Below, in pieces: positions 1 to 10,433 of a stretch of 22,152 bases of DNA (position 1 is the first letter of the stretch; every line of letters starts with the position of its first letter). Origin of the DNA: Gnetum montanum. Its lineage: Eukaryota > Streptophyta > Gnetopsida > Gnetales > Gnetaceae. The notes below the pieces were generated by a model. That model was not told the origin of the DNA and made no database searches. It saw only the letters and a list, made by a program, of their open reading frames with translations. The position numbers and the translations under genes were made by a program. The DNA lies in NCBI GenBank assembly GCA_015680685.1, contig MNCI01038278.1:72638-94789 (forward strand), read 5' to 3'.

Positions 1-324
1 TGCTTAAATGTTTTTGCAAAACTTTATTTGTTACAAGTAGGTATTATAAGGACCGTATAGACTAGGAAATTGAACAAAATAGGAACTCTCAACGACTCAC
101 AGTACTTTGCAAAGTTGGCTAAATCTCTTTAAGATAAGTCATTTATAGTTTTAAACACAACCCAATCATTTTATTTTTCATAACAACACACCACAACAGC
201 ACACACACATACTCACATTAACTATTGAGTCTATTTGGAGGTATCTGGGCCTTGGTGTTGTCAGAGACCAGCAAGCACCTAAATCCTGTTCGAGGACACT
301 CGTTGGCAGTCGCATCCCAAATGG
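1..324. other. unassigned sequence upstream of the pol fragment
   Basis: No coding stretch, RNA gene or terminal repeat could be supported here. There is a CA-rich patch around 185-215. A more GC-balanced stretch at about 240-325 leads directly into the RNase H reading frame. The reverse transcriptase domain that should precede RNase H in an intact Ty3/gypsy element is absent, so the element is 5'-truncated or rearranged near here. Confidence 0.5.
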
Positions 325-2133
325 TTGCCAACAATAGCCACACAACTTACTGCTTCAATGGTAGAAGACCATGCAGTCATAGACCTTGAATTCCTTGATG
401 ATCATGTCAACATTGTTAGCAAAGTACCTGAGGGCTATGAGGTGGTTATGCACTTTGATAGAGCTTCAACTACCCATAGGATTAGTGCTACTACCATCAT
501 AACACTCCTTTTTCATGAAATCCAATCCTTCCCTTACCATTTTGAATTTCCATGTACCAACAATATAGCAGGTTATGAAGGATTGATTAGGGAAATGATG
601 ATAGCCTGTAATGAAGTAATGAAGCTCCTAAGGATTAAAGGTGATTCACAACTTGTGGTTAACCATGTAACAAAGGCTTATGAATGTAAGGCCAAACATT
701 TACAACCTTATTATGACTTGGTAAAGGAAGTAAAGTAATGATTTCCAAATGTTACTATTCAACATATGCCTCAAACCAAGAACACACTAGCCAATGCCAT
801 TGTAACCTTAGCTCTCAATGTAATGCTTGATGTGTTTAGTATGTTAACTATCTTAATTATGAATTGTGCTATTTCCATTAGGTAGAACACTAAGGACAAC
901 TTTATAGCCTTCATCTGTACCACCCCTTCAAGGGAATGGTATGACAATATTAAGTTTTACCTCATGCATGGTGAATCTCCACAAGCATTGACTACTTCGT
1001 AGAAGGAGCTTGTATAGAAAAGATTAAAATAGTATGTCCTCATAGATGATAACACATTATGCTGACAATCCTATGATGGCATATTGTTAGTATGCTTGGA
1101 TAAAATTGAATCCTACACAGTCCTTAAGCAAGTTCATAAGGGTGTATGTGGAAGACATATAAGACCTAGATCGATGGCTGCTAAGATTATATGACTAGGT
1201 TATTACTGGCCTTATATGAAAAATGATTGCCTGCAAAAGATTAAGACTTATGACACTTGTTAATGGCATAGTAACCTAATACATGTTCCATCATCTAAGC
1301 TAAACACTAAGATAACTTGGGTGTTTCAATGATAGGGGTTGGAGATCATTGGATCTATAATGCCTAAGTCTTCCACAAGGCATAGCTTCATCATCACCAA
1401 ACTAAATACTTCACAAAATTAATTAAAGCTATTCCCCTAAGGAAGACAATGTCTTACAAAGTTTATAGATTTATACTCAACAACATAGTAGCCAATTTTG
1501 GCATACCTATGACCATAGTTATAGATAATGGACCATAGTTTAGTAGCTAAGAAATGAAATCCTTTTGTCAAGACCTAGGCATTAAATACTTATTTTCATC
1601 ACTATACTACCCTCAAGCCAATGGACAAGTTGAATCTAACAACAAGGCTATCATAAACTTGCTGAAAAAGATGCTAAACAATAGTAGGCACAAGTGACAT
1701 GAGTGGCTTATCCATGCAACATGGGCCTATCGAACTACAATTGGTGTAACCCCATATAGCCTAGTTTATGGTTTTGAAATTATTCTACCTCTTGTATTAT
1801 AGGTTCCACCAATGATGAATAGAACAAGGAGCTTTGTATCATGAACTTAGACTCATTAGAGGAGTAACAAGTGCAAACGCTTGCTCACATTGAGCGATAC
1901 CAAGAGAGGAAAAAAAAAATTGCCATCATGACCTAAGCAAATGAAAGATCAAGAAGAAATATTTGGTCCTCAAGGCTATCTATGAACACATGGACAAATT
2001 CTCAGCCAACTAAGATGGGTCTTTCTTAATCACCAAGGCCTATGGAAATGGAGCCTTTAGAATAGTATACATAAATGGGAATGAATTAGCCATTTTGATC
2101 AACCATTCCTATCTCAAAACTTATTACATATAA
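325..2133 (+). pseudogene. Ty3/gypsy pol remnant: RNase H plus integrase
   Basis: This is the 3' half of a plant Ty3/gypsy polyprotein. The first 137 codons (325-738) are open and read as an RNase H domain. The acidic residues expected in the active site are visible: Asp45 in HFDRAS, Glu85 in GYEGL and Asp107 in GDSQL, with the CTNN motif at residues 77-80. After the stop the homology continues in another frame (about 743-832, IQHMPQTKN). The integrase zinc-binding region lies at about 1130-1270 (VHKGVCGRH, then GYYWPYMK). The integrase core lies at about 1336-1800: IDNG with Asp at 1524, GQVES with Glu at 1632, then WAYRTT and TPYSLVYG. The C-terminal end reads to TAA at 2131. Many TAG, TGA and TAA codons and several frameshifts make it inactive. 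The CTNN-type RNase H resembles the extra archaeal-type RNase H of the Tat lineage; that lineage call is inference. Confidence 0.85.
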
Positions 2134-2991
2134 TATGCTTTCTTGGTAGGTACCAACATCGACATACATGACTATAGTAATCAATAACAAGTGAGCCAAA
2201 AAAATTTTCTTTACCTTTTTCTTGCATAATAAATGGATTGAAAAACTTGGTAACATCTATAATGCAAGATGCAAATCCCTTTTGGGTGTAATGATTGTGA
2301 CCTTTGGTGGCATAGTTTGCTGGTTCTTTCATATGGCCTTATGCATTGTATTGTGAAAACATGTTTTCTTTGTCTTATTTTTTTTCTTAGAGTTGTGTTT
2401 GTAGGGTGAAGCTTGAAGACATCGCAAAGGTGAAACTCATTATGAAAACAAGTTACTACATGATCTTGATGTGTAATATTTAGTTAGCTTTTCCTGCCTT
2501 ATGAAGAGTGCTTATCCCACTTCACTTCTATTACCTCTCCTTGAGCCCAAACTTGTAGCCTAATTATGACCTTTCTTGCCTTTAGTAACAATGGTAACCT
2601 ATGTTTAACACTCATGCATTATGGTCATTTAATATCTCCTTCGTCATGCTCCACCATCAAGTCCATTAAATGTACCATGTCTCATTCAACAAGAAAACCA
2701 AATCAAACCTAACCTTGGCAATGAAATCCAATGAAGGTTTCATCCCTCAAAAAAATGGAAAAGAAAATTGCCAAGAAGAAAAATCGCTAATGAGGACTAA
2801 AAGACAAACCAATGGCTCCAAACATGCAAAGGAAGGAGCCTAACAGCCAATGAAAACTTGGAGTGAGGTGTTGGTTCCACAAAAACATCACTGAGTGACC
2901 AACACTTCAAAGCATGAAGCACAAAGTCTTATTGATTATTCAACATGTTAGTGCCATATCATAGCTATGATGTTAACCTATGGAACTCATT

Positions 2992-3258
2992 GTTAATCCT
3001 CATGACCATTTCATGGAGACCAAATGTTACATGGAAATTCTACCAACCTTATCCCATTATCACAAAGCACTCTTTGGCATGGTTTGATACTACAGGATCA
3101 AGAATAGAGAGGAATCACTAGTGGTGGATCCATAGTGATGCTTTGCATTCTTTATTAATGTCTTTTGATTCAATCCTTCAAACATCAACAAAGAGGAATC
3201 AATGAAACACCACTTAGAAAACTCATGTTATGACTTGTAACTTTCACCATCCAACTTG
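2992..3258 (+). pseudogene. possible decayed coding stretch, unknown family
   Basis: One frame reads with normal-looking amino-acid composition for about 85 codons. It includes NPHDHFMETKCYMEIL and NINKEESMKHHLEN, and is broken by TGA, TAG and TAA codons that are each one transition from sense. It ends at AGGTAAGA, which resembles a plant 5' splice site. I do not recognise the family. It could be an exon of an old gene, a captured segment in a retroelement, or chance. Confidence 0.25.
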
Positions 3259-3510
3259 AGGTAAGATTTTATTATAAATGTAAAGTTTGTGATCCTTGAA
3301 TTACAATGTTGCATACTTTAACTTTTTAAGGTTGAAAAATACCTCATAAGTTGCTACTGCCTCACTTTCCAAGTGGAAAAAGGAATATCATATCTATATG
3401 AGGCTTGGGAAGGCTAAAAATGCCTTGGGGACTACCAAATTCAACATTTTCATGGGTTTTTGTGCAGGTATAGCCTCAACTACTCTAGAGCCACCTATAC
3501 CTAGCATTAG

Positions 3511-3650
3511 TGGTGTTGGGTTTTCCATTTTGCAATAAGTCCTAGTATAGTTGTCACAAAACCCAACATCAATATTACAAGGCCAGTGTTGTTGGTGTTG
3601 GGTTTTCAATTTTCCAGCAATTCCCAGCTTAGTTGCTACAATTCCTAGTA
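3511..3650. repeat. short direct and inverted repeat cluster
   Basis: TGTTGGGTTTT occurs at 3514-3524 and again at 3596-3606, within two imperfect copies about 82 bp apart. Its exact reverse complement AAAACCCAACA lies between them at 3558-3568, so an 11-bp stem can form with either copy. The flanks of the two direct copies remain recognisably similar for about 50 bp. Confidence 0.5.
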
Positions 3651-4589
3651 GTTGTATCACATCCAATGTAGTCATCATAGATTTTCAGCAGCATCCACAT
3701 GGTTAGTGTAGTCACCACATTTCCCAGCAGATTCCAACAATGCCAACATATATCTCTAAGGCCAACATAATTGAGGTGATTATAGCATAGCCACAAAAGT
3801 TTGTTTACTATTTTTGGTATCTAGTGTAGGTTTGATGCTCCTTGGGTATCAAAACTTATATAAATGGATAACTATGCTAGGAATTATGGCTTGTAGCACT
3901 TGTAAATAGCATCAATTTGTCAACAATCATGATAGAAATTTGCAACCTAAATTCAACAATTTCAAAGCCTATGAAAGCCAAACTTGAACATTTCATTCAA
4001 GTTTTGAACCTTTTTTGAAACCAAACCATTGTAGCAACCTTGAGCACCTAATACCCATTTTAGCATTTTGCAAGACTTTTGAAGTAATTGGCATTTACCT
4101 GAGCACCCAAGACTCTCAACATAGTCCCATTACCAGAAAAGTTAAACACCATTGTTCACACCATTTACTCCCAAAAGCTATAGATTTAGACTATGAAGTT
4201 TGACTGCAGAATACAACATGGCAACTCTAACAAGCTTCAAGCCTTGTTCAAACAAGCTTCTTGTCCATTTGAGCATACAATCTATGCTCCTTGAACTCTA
4301 CACTTTAAGAATTTTCTACTATTTTAATAAAGTTTTTCAATTCATTTGTAGTGCAAATTTTATTCCAAGCTTAATTCTATGCTTATTTTTTGTTGAATCT
4401 GTAATTTTACCTTCTCCATTTACATTATTTTAAGTTCCTAGGTGATCAATCAAATCATTCAGGGAACCTTAAATCCTCTTTGTTGGAGGCCCTTGGGATT
4501 CAAGGCCAAAAACTATGTCTACATCCAAGATCCTTGGTTTCTTCTAGTGATTAAATTTCTCAGGTGTAACACTAGGCAAAGGAAAATCA

Positions 4590-5215
4590 TCTTTAATAGT
4601 TTCCTTATCCAAGTCTCAAAAATCAATATAGATACATGTACTCCCATTTTTCTTAAGAATTACTACTATGTTAGATACCGAATCAGTGTAATTGACAGCT
4701 CAGATGAAACTAGCTTAATACAATTTCATTTCATGATCTCATCATGAATTGCCAAGGCCAAATCTACTCAAATATTATGAACCTTTTTCTTAACTAGCTT
4801 GATACTAGGTTGAGTATGTTATTATGTTGTACTATATGTGGATTAAGACCTAGCATATCCTCATATGACCAGGTAAAGACCTTAATGTTGTCTTGGAGGA
4901 TCTTGGTGATGTCTTGAGCTTGTTAAGATTCTAGTGAGAAACTTAATTTCAACTTTTTACCCTCACCACTATGTCATGATAGGAACCTCAACTAGAAAGT
5001 CTTTGGTCATGACATTAGCCTCAACGTCAATGGTTTTAACTAGGTGTTTAGGCCATTCAAGAGGTTTCTCGACTGAGGCTATGTGGTCGAGTAGGCTCTT
5101 AGGCTCAAGATCCAAGTAATTGAGGTTAATGAACCATTCAACATTATCATGATGTATTCTTAGGCTTAAAAGAAAATTAAATTCCCTCTAGGTGGTCATA
5201 CTCCAAACCTACATG
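4590..5215 (-). pseudogene. Ty3/gypsy pol fragment ending in reverse transcriptase
   Basis: On the minus strand the segment reads first as a linker, then as the region upstream of reverse transcriptase (about 4840-4930: QDITKILQD, then VFTWSYEDMLGLNP). It continues into the start of the reverse transcriptase domain (about 4590-4685: NIVVILKKNG, then CIYIDF, a stop, DLDKETIKDDFPLP). These match the conserved approach and first motif of plant Ty3/gypsy reverse transcriptase (WSYEDMPGLDP; NIVPVLKK...DFRDLN...KDDFPLP). The fragment changes frame at least once and carries in-frame stops. The similarity ends after FPLP, before the YxDD catalytic motif, so it is truncated. Its opposite orientation to the 325-2133 remnant means it is a separate insertion or has been inverted. 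Confidence 0.75.
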
Positions 5216-5264
5216 TCAACCATAAGCACATTAAGCAGCACTTGTGTGATAAAGTAAGTAAATA

Positions 5265-6080
5265 ATGTCAAAACAATATAAAGTACTTTAGTAATAATGC
5301 ATGGATAAGCCAAAACATATTACTTCAATTGTCAAACAAGGTTCAAACAAGGTCAAAAAAGGTTACAAGATGTAGGTTAAAGCAACTAGGATGAAACAAA
5401 GGCTAAATAGTGTAAAATGAGATGAAATAAAGAGCAAATGATGGTTGAATAAGATCAAATGATGGTTGAACCTCATCCAATAATGTCAAGTAAGGTTGTA
5501 GCATAGTTAATAGAGGCTATATGAAAGAAGTTAAGGTAAACAGGGTGAGTAGAAGGTCAAATAGTATGAAATGAAGCCAAATGATGATCAAATGATGACT
5601 AGATGAGGTCAAATGATGACCTAATGATGGAAAAGCCTCATCAAATGCTATTGAACAAGGTTAAATCATGGTAAAAAAAAAGATCATAGGAGAGACAGTA
5701 AGGTAAATAAGGTGAATCAAGGACCAAATGATGTGGAATGAGGTCAAATGATGGCCAAATGATGACAAATGGGGTCAAATAAAAACCCAAATGATAGTTA
5801 GGTCCCATCAAATGATATCTAGCAAGGTCAAACAAGATCAACCTAACATCAAATGACATCCTCTAATGTCAAACCAAGGTAACTAAGGTCCAAATGGTGC
5901 CAAATAATAGAAAAATTTGGTGGAACAAAACCAAATGATGAGAAAATGATGAAAATGAAGCCAAATGATATGACAATGAAGGTAAATAATGTGTAACAAG
6001 GTCAAAATAAGTAAAAACACAATGAAACAAGGCCAAAATAGTCAAGGTGGAAAACATGTTATAAAACATGGTTAATATTG
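5265..6080. repeat. degenerate minisatellite, TCAAATGATG core
   Basis: Variants of (A/G)GGTCAAATGATG, with changes such as GATCAAATGATG, GCCAAATGATG and GTCAAATAATG, recur dozens of times across this stretch, often 12-25 bp apart. On the minus strand the repeat produces stop-poor frames (72 and 66 codons) rich in His, Leu and Phe. These come from the repeat and are not genes. The unit is too diverged to fix one period by eye. Confidence 0.65.
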
Positions 6081-6105
6081 ATCAATTAGGATCACATTTT
6101 GCAAA

Positions 6106-6130
6106 TTTTAGGCCTTAGTAGGCCATAGTG
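6106..6130 (+). repeat. dispersed repeat motif, copy 1
   Basis: This 25-base stretch, starting TTTTAGGCCTTAGTAGGCCA, recurs at 21146-21170 on the same strand with one difference. Both copies follow A-rich sequence containing short AAGGT/AAAATGT-type words. This suggests they are ends of two copies of one dispersed repeat. Confidence 0.45.
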
Positions 6131-6220
6131 GGGGGCTACAAGGTCAATGAGGGAGTTTGAGCACTTAGGTAGGTCAATTTGAGGCTATTTAGAGGTAAAA
6201 ACAAGGTCCTTTTTAAAAAA

Positions 6221-7860
6221 TATGCTGGCACACACCAAAACTACAATAGCCAACATAGCTTTGGTAAGCCCCAATGTAGTTTTTGGTAAAATGTGATTTA
6301 CAAGGTTCTTTAGGGCTAGTTTTGGGGTTCTAATGATCTAAATTGACAATGTAGTGAACTCAGACTAGAGATTGGTCAACTTTGACATCAATTTGATCCC
6401 CTAAAGATTCCAAATGCTATCAAAAGCTAAAAACTACACTAGCTAATGTAGTGTTCTCTGGGTCCAGCATAGTTTTACATAAAAACTTGATTTATGGCAT
6501 CTTAGGCTTGGACTTTCTACTCTAGAAACCTCCTAAGGTAGTGTAGGAATGTCAGGGTTCTCGAATGGTCATTTGGAAGTCAAGATGAGTTATTGAAAGT
6601 GTAGATTGGATCCTAAAACCCAAAAACTACATTAGAACACATAGTTTTCTCTAGTTCCATTGTAGGTTTAATAAATATTATTCTTTTGTGCTTAAAACAA
6701 GGTCAAATGAAAGTTGGTTTTAGGCTTTGAGGTTTTAGGCTTTGCTAGTCGAGTTTCAAGTCATCCAGAGTGTGCTTATGCCATCAAAACTCTCCTTGAA
6801 ATCAAACCTACACTAACTAGAGTACTTTTGGATTACTCTAGCATACTTTTGCTAAAATATTGGATTTTGGTCAATTTTGGTGATTAATCGATCAAGATTT
6901 TGTGTTCTTGGTATCACTGGTATCCATGGCTAGGATTTAGGCATAAAATTGTTGATTCTTGAGGTCATAAGACCCTTGATTTTGTTACCTTCCCTAAAAA
7001 CTATGCTGGTTGACATTGGTTTAGGGGGTTGTAGTATGGCTTTGGAAAAGATGATTAATTTTGACCATTTCCAACTCAATTTCTTGCGATTGGTCATCTC
7101 TAGAGGTTTCAATAAGGTTTTGGGGTTAGGTTGATACATTTGAAGGTCAATTTGGTTGGTTAGTATCTAGTTCTTAGATTTTGTTAGAATAATTACATTG
7201 GCTAGTATAGTTTTGGCTTCCTCTAGTGTAGTTTGCAATTTAGGATGAGTTTTGACTTATTTATGACTTATTATTTTCCATTTGAAATCTTGTTCGAGGC
7301 TTCGAGAAGGTCTAAAGGCTAGGGATCACTACTTGGAAGGTTGTTAGAGGCTTTATTAATTCTCCTAATGATCAAAATTTAGAAAAATATGCTTTCTAAT
7401 GTAGTTTTAGAGCCCTTCAATGTAGCTTCTCAAGAATAATGGGTTTTAGTATATTTTGATAGGTTTTAGAAGGCTCTAGAGCTACAAGATCCTTTGACTA
7501 GGGTCTAGGGCTTGGTGTGCTCACTTTGAAGTTAGTTGGAAGCTTGGTTAGTGTTGATTATTTTCATCCCTACAAAAACTATGCTAGATAGCATAGTTTT
7601 ATACATATCTAGTGTAGTCCTCTAATAACATTTTATTTTGTATGTTTTTTAGCTTCACTTAGTTCTTGGAACCTTCTAGTGTTAACATTTGGTTTCCAAT
7701 TTTGGTATGAGGCTTTATTGGCTTCACCATGTTGTAGATGGATGGCTAGTAGATGTGTCTTAGGTAAGATTGGTGCTTGGAAATCATTCAAAGGCTTCTT
7801 TGGGAATTAACCCTAGCATAGTTTTGGTTAGAATGTGTAAACCCCATTCTATATGGATTT
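6221..7860. repeat. degenerate tandem satellite, period about 193 bp
   Basis: A core of the form CTAYNNTAG....CATAGTTTT, followed about 30 bp later by a second CTAGTGTAGTTTT-like half, recurs with its first CTAC/CTAT at 6241, 6434, 6627, 6808, 7001, 7193, 7387 and 7579. The spacings are 193, 193, 181, 193, 192, 194 and 192. A ninth half-unit lies at about 7807-7830. Between cores the units are only loosely alike (GGTTTTAG, GGTCAATTT and TTCTAGAGG-type words). The array is therefore old and no longer being homogenised. No gene is supported here; the open frames at 6930-7139 are shadows. Confidence 0.7.
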
Positions 7861-8156
7861 TTATTGGTCTTGTTGAGAGACACCCAATGGGATCCATCCA
7901 AGATTAAATTATTATTAGGCATTAATTTTTCCACTAATCCAACATACTTTCTACTTTCCTTATATGATCATTGAGTCTACTAGGTGTTATGTAAGAGTTC
8001 TGAGCATGGGAGGTTTATGGTATCAACACATAAGTATTAGAAGATTTTCACCATTTAAATTTTACACAAACCATTTCCCCTAAGCCATTTCTCATAGGTA
8101 GCTCTTGGTGTTAACGCTTTTTGGCTTCTCTTGACTCCAATTCCATCAATGGCCAG

Positions 8157-8232
8157 TGTATGATTACCATCTTTGACCATAGAAGTAGTGTAGCTGTATG
8201 ATTACCATCTTTGACCATAGAAGTAGTGTAGC
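8157..8232. repeat. exact 38-bp tandem duplication
   Basis: The unit starting TGTATGATTACCATC and ending AGTGTAGC occupies 8157-8194 and is repeated without a mismatch at 8195-8232. The exactness contrasts with the heavy divergence of every other repeat nearby, so the duplication is recent or is an assembly or sequencing artefact. Confidence 0.9.
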
Positions 8233-8263
8233 TATTAGGAGGTGAAGAAAATTTGAAGATTTT

Positions 8264-8434
8264 GAAGTTTACCTATCCAAGATATTAAAGAGGAGAGGTT
8301 CTACTAGCAAAAACCAAGCCTTGGAGGAGGTAGATGCTACTATTAAGGGAATCTTGAATCTACCATGATCCATTCTTGGAGAGGTTTTATCAACCATGCC
8401 TACCAAGTACCCTTCCTTAGCCATTTTTTATTAA
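8264..8434 (+). pseudogene. possible exon of the unrecognised gene
   Basis: One frame reads 57 codons with protein-like composition: EVYLSKILKRRG, then NQALEEVDATIKGILNLP. After an in-frame TGA that could derive from CGA, it continues SILGEVLSTMPTKYPSLA. The T-rich stretch that follows for about 1.5 kb resembles a plant intron on the same strand. It could therefore be an upstream exon of the gene seen from 9999 onward. That link is inference; no splice junction could be tested for phase. Confidence 0.3.
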
Positions 8435-9998
8435 CTTTTACCCTAGAACTTAGGCATTTTGCAGTATTTAGGGTCATTAGTTGAAAAACATTTGGTTTTA
8501 ATAGTTTAGATGATGTGTTCAGGTTGTGGCTAAGTGTTTATGTTGTTGTTTTGTCCTTAGGATTATCCTGTGCAAAATTTGAAACTTTTTATCTAGCCTA
8601 TTCCATGCATTTTTTTTTTGTTTTCTTGTGAACAAAAATAGTGAACGTTTACAATTTTTTTATAAGAATTTGATAGAGAATTTTCATTTTTTGAGGTCAT
8701 AAGATTGTTGTACATGTCTTAATAGTTGTAACAAAAGTTGAATCATTGTTTTTTGAGCTATGGTTGATTTTTTATGATTTTTTCCATAGATTAGTGCACA
8801 ATGATTTTTCAAATTTTTATTATTTTTTACTAAAAAACAATGTTAGTTTTCAATTTTTTTTTAAGGAAAATGGTTTGGAATTTTTGGTCTCTAAGCCCAT
8901 AAAGTTGTTATACATTGTTTGATGATCAAATTGATGGTTGAATCACTAATTTCTAATTGATGGTTAAATTTTTATGAGTTTTTCCGTAGACTAGTGCATA
9001 GTGATTTTTTAACTATTATTTTTACCCCTTTAGAATTGGTAGCATTGACACTTGAAATATTGTTTTTCTCTTAATGCCCCACCCTCCTCCTGGGGATCAT
9101 TGGGGTTATGTAGAATGGTCTTTCACTTGTTTTGAAATTCTTTGAATTTTTTTCATAATTTTCCTAGGGGTTTTTACTATAGTTGTTTCACTACAAACTA
9201 GGATTTTTTGAAAGATTTTAAAGTTGTCTTGGTTTAGTGTGTTAATTTTTTCAATTTTACTGTGGCAATGTTGGAATGTATTTCATATTAAATTATTCAT
9301 GTCTACATTTCCTAGACTTACAAAAAAAGTTTCAGTAAAATTTTATCATTTTGTATTTGTATGTACTATCCTACATAGTTGTAGTTTCAACTATTGATAC
9401 TACAAACCTCTCATACTTTATAGGTAGCACTGGTGCACTTTTGAATTTTATTATTAGTAATCTTGGTTTTTGATGGTTATTTACATGTTGTGCACTCATT
9501 TTCAACACCTTCTTTAATTTTTTTGAAATTTTTATTTAGCTTTCCTAGAGTTTTTACTAAAATTATTTCACTGTACACTAGGTTTTTTAATCAAAACTTC
9601 ATTGAATTCAAGTTGGAATCTATTTAACTGTTACTATATTATTAATTGTGTATTAAAATTTGGTGTAGGCTCGTCTTCATAGTTTCAATATTTTTTACAT
9701 AAAATTTCTATAAATTTTATGCATATTTTAACCATGAAACTACATCAATGTCGATAGGCTACTAGGGTTTTGCGTAATTTTTCAAGTTAGATTTTGTTTC
9801 TTTTTTGAATGGTTGAAATTTGTGAAATTGTGAATGGTTTACATTGTGCTTGTCATTTTTGTTTAACAATTGTTGAATTTTGCTTATGGTTATATGATAT
9901 TTTAATGGTTGTACATATTTGGCTTTGTTGGGCCTTCTTGAAATCCATTTTGGTGGTGGTCAAGTTGATTAGGCTATTATGTTGCATACATATACTAG
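8435..9998. repeat. T-rich stretch with degenerate ~200-bp repeats
   Basis: No gene is supported. Two units lie exactly 200 bp apart: TTTCCATAGATTAGTGCAC at 8781 matches TTTCCGTAGACTAGTGCAT at 8981, and the upstream words TTGTTGTACAT and TTGTTATACAT align as well. A second pair about 381 bp apart shares TTCCTAGRG-TTTTTACTA and CACTAGG-TTTTTT words (9161 and 9542). The strand bias toward T fits an intron of a + strand gene. A phase-plausible acceptor (ACTAG) ends it at 9998. Confidence 0.5.
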
Positions 9999-10311
9999 GA
10001 CCTAACAATCCACCTCCTGCTATGGTCTTGGATCATGGTTCTCTTTAGTTTAGACCAAGGGCCAAGGAGTTCTTAACTTTCTTGCTTTAGAACTTCAGTG
10101 TGATTTTATGATTACACATGATGTCACACATCACAACTATTATTGTAGAGACCTTGTTGCTCCATTCTACTAGCCTTGTCATAAAGTTCATGATTGATGA
10201 CCCTAACACTCATGTGGAAGGCAACCTTCATGATGGTATGTACACTCCAAGCACATGTAAGTTCCAAATTTGGGATATGACAGAATTTATGTAGTACAAT
10301 GTCAACAACAT
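9999..10311 (+). pseudogene. exon of unrecognised gene, part left of the LTR element
   Basis: After a possible acceptor (TATACTAG) the frame reads GPNNPPPAMVLDHGSL, a stop, FRPRAKEFLTFLL, a stop, and later VIKFMIDDPNTHVEGNLHD, YTPSTCKFQIWDMTEFM. The internal TAG and TGA codons are each one transition from sense. The frame runs without a shift up to the AACAT target site. It resumes at 17258 once the LTR element and one AACAT copy are removed, because the 6946 inserted bases account for the whole frame change. I do not recognise the protein. The retrotransposon inserted into an exon. Whether the gene was already decaying then is unclear. Confidence 0.55.
10307..10311. repeat. target-site duplication, left copy (AACAT)
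   Basis: AACAT immediately precedes the TGATG start of the 5' LTR and is repeated exactly after the CATCA end of the 3' LTR (17253-17257). Five bases is the usual target duplication of Ty3/gypsy elements. Confidence 0.95.
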
Positions 10312-10320
10312 TGATGGGAC

Positions 10321-10407
10321 GCGATATCGTATGGGCCGCGATATCGCGTACGCGATATCATCTCTGTCGTGATATCGCATCCCTTGCGATATCGCGTACG
10401 CGATATT
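10321..10407. promoter_or_regulatory. CpG-rich GATATC palindrome cluster in U3
   Basis: The first 100 bases of U3 hold repeated CGATATCG-like words. An exact 20-base palindrome, GATATCGCGTACGCGATATC, lies at 10340-10359, and a second copy at 10388-10407 lacks only the final base. The 3' LTR retains one copy at 16503-16522 with one change. The cluster lies upstream of the TATA box, where enhancers of plant LTRs usually sit. No known factor site is assigned. An enhancer, a silencing target and a cruciform-forming sequence are all possible. Confidence 0.6.
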
Positions 10408-10425
10408 GCAGTGTGTTGTCATATC

Positions 10426-10433
10426 TATAAATA
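10426..10433 (+). promoter_or_regulatory. TATA box of the 5' LTR
   Basis: TATAAATA within the sequence ATCTATAAATAAGAGGC is identical in the two LTRs (10426 and 16541), although flanking bases have diverged. Transcription would be expected to start about 25-35 bases downstream, near 10455-10465, defining the U3/R boundary. Confidence 0.75.

Larger units (their letters stand above)
2134..4589. other. decayed intergenic DNA, no gene supported
   Basis: Short open frames occur on both strands, but none has recognisable domains or continues into neighbouring frames. The stretch just after 2133 should be the 3' untranslated and LTR part of the upstream pol remnant, but no second LTR copy is present to define it. 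A weak coding-like stretch (2992-3258) and a small repeat cluster (3511-3650) inside this span are listed separately. Confidence 0.5.

Noticed and set aside
325-738. Intact RNase H gene
   Set aside because: The 137-codon frame is open, but homology continues after its stop in another frame and upstream pol domains are missing. It is a surviving piece of a dead polyprotein.
4015-4747. Three consecutive plus-strand frames of 62-101 codons
   Set aside because: The right-hand one is the shadow of the minus-strand reverse transcriptase fragment. The others have no recognisable motif and lie in AT-rich decayed DNA.
5641-6069. Two minus-strand frames (72 and 66 codons) rich in His, Leu, Phe and Tyr
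   Set aside because: They are reverse translations of the TCAAATGATG minisatellite, with no domain.
6949-7139. Overlapping plus and minus frames in the 193-bp satellite
   Set aside because: They sit inside a tandem repeat unit, have no homology and do not persist in neighbouring units.
10228-10422. 64-codon minus-strand frame with repeated YAIS-type residues
   Set aside because: It is the translation of the CGATATCG palindrome array in U3. The repeat explains the frame.
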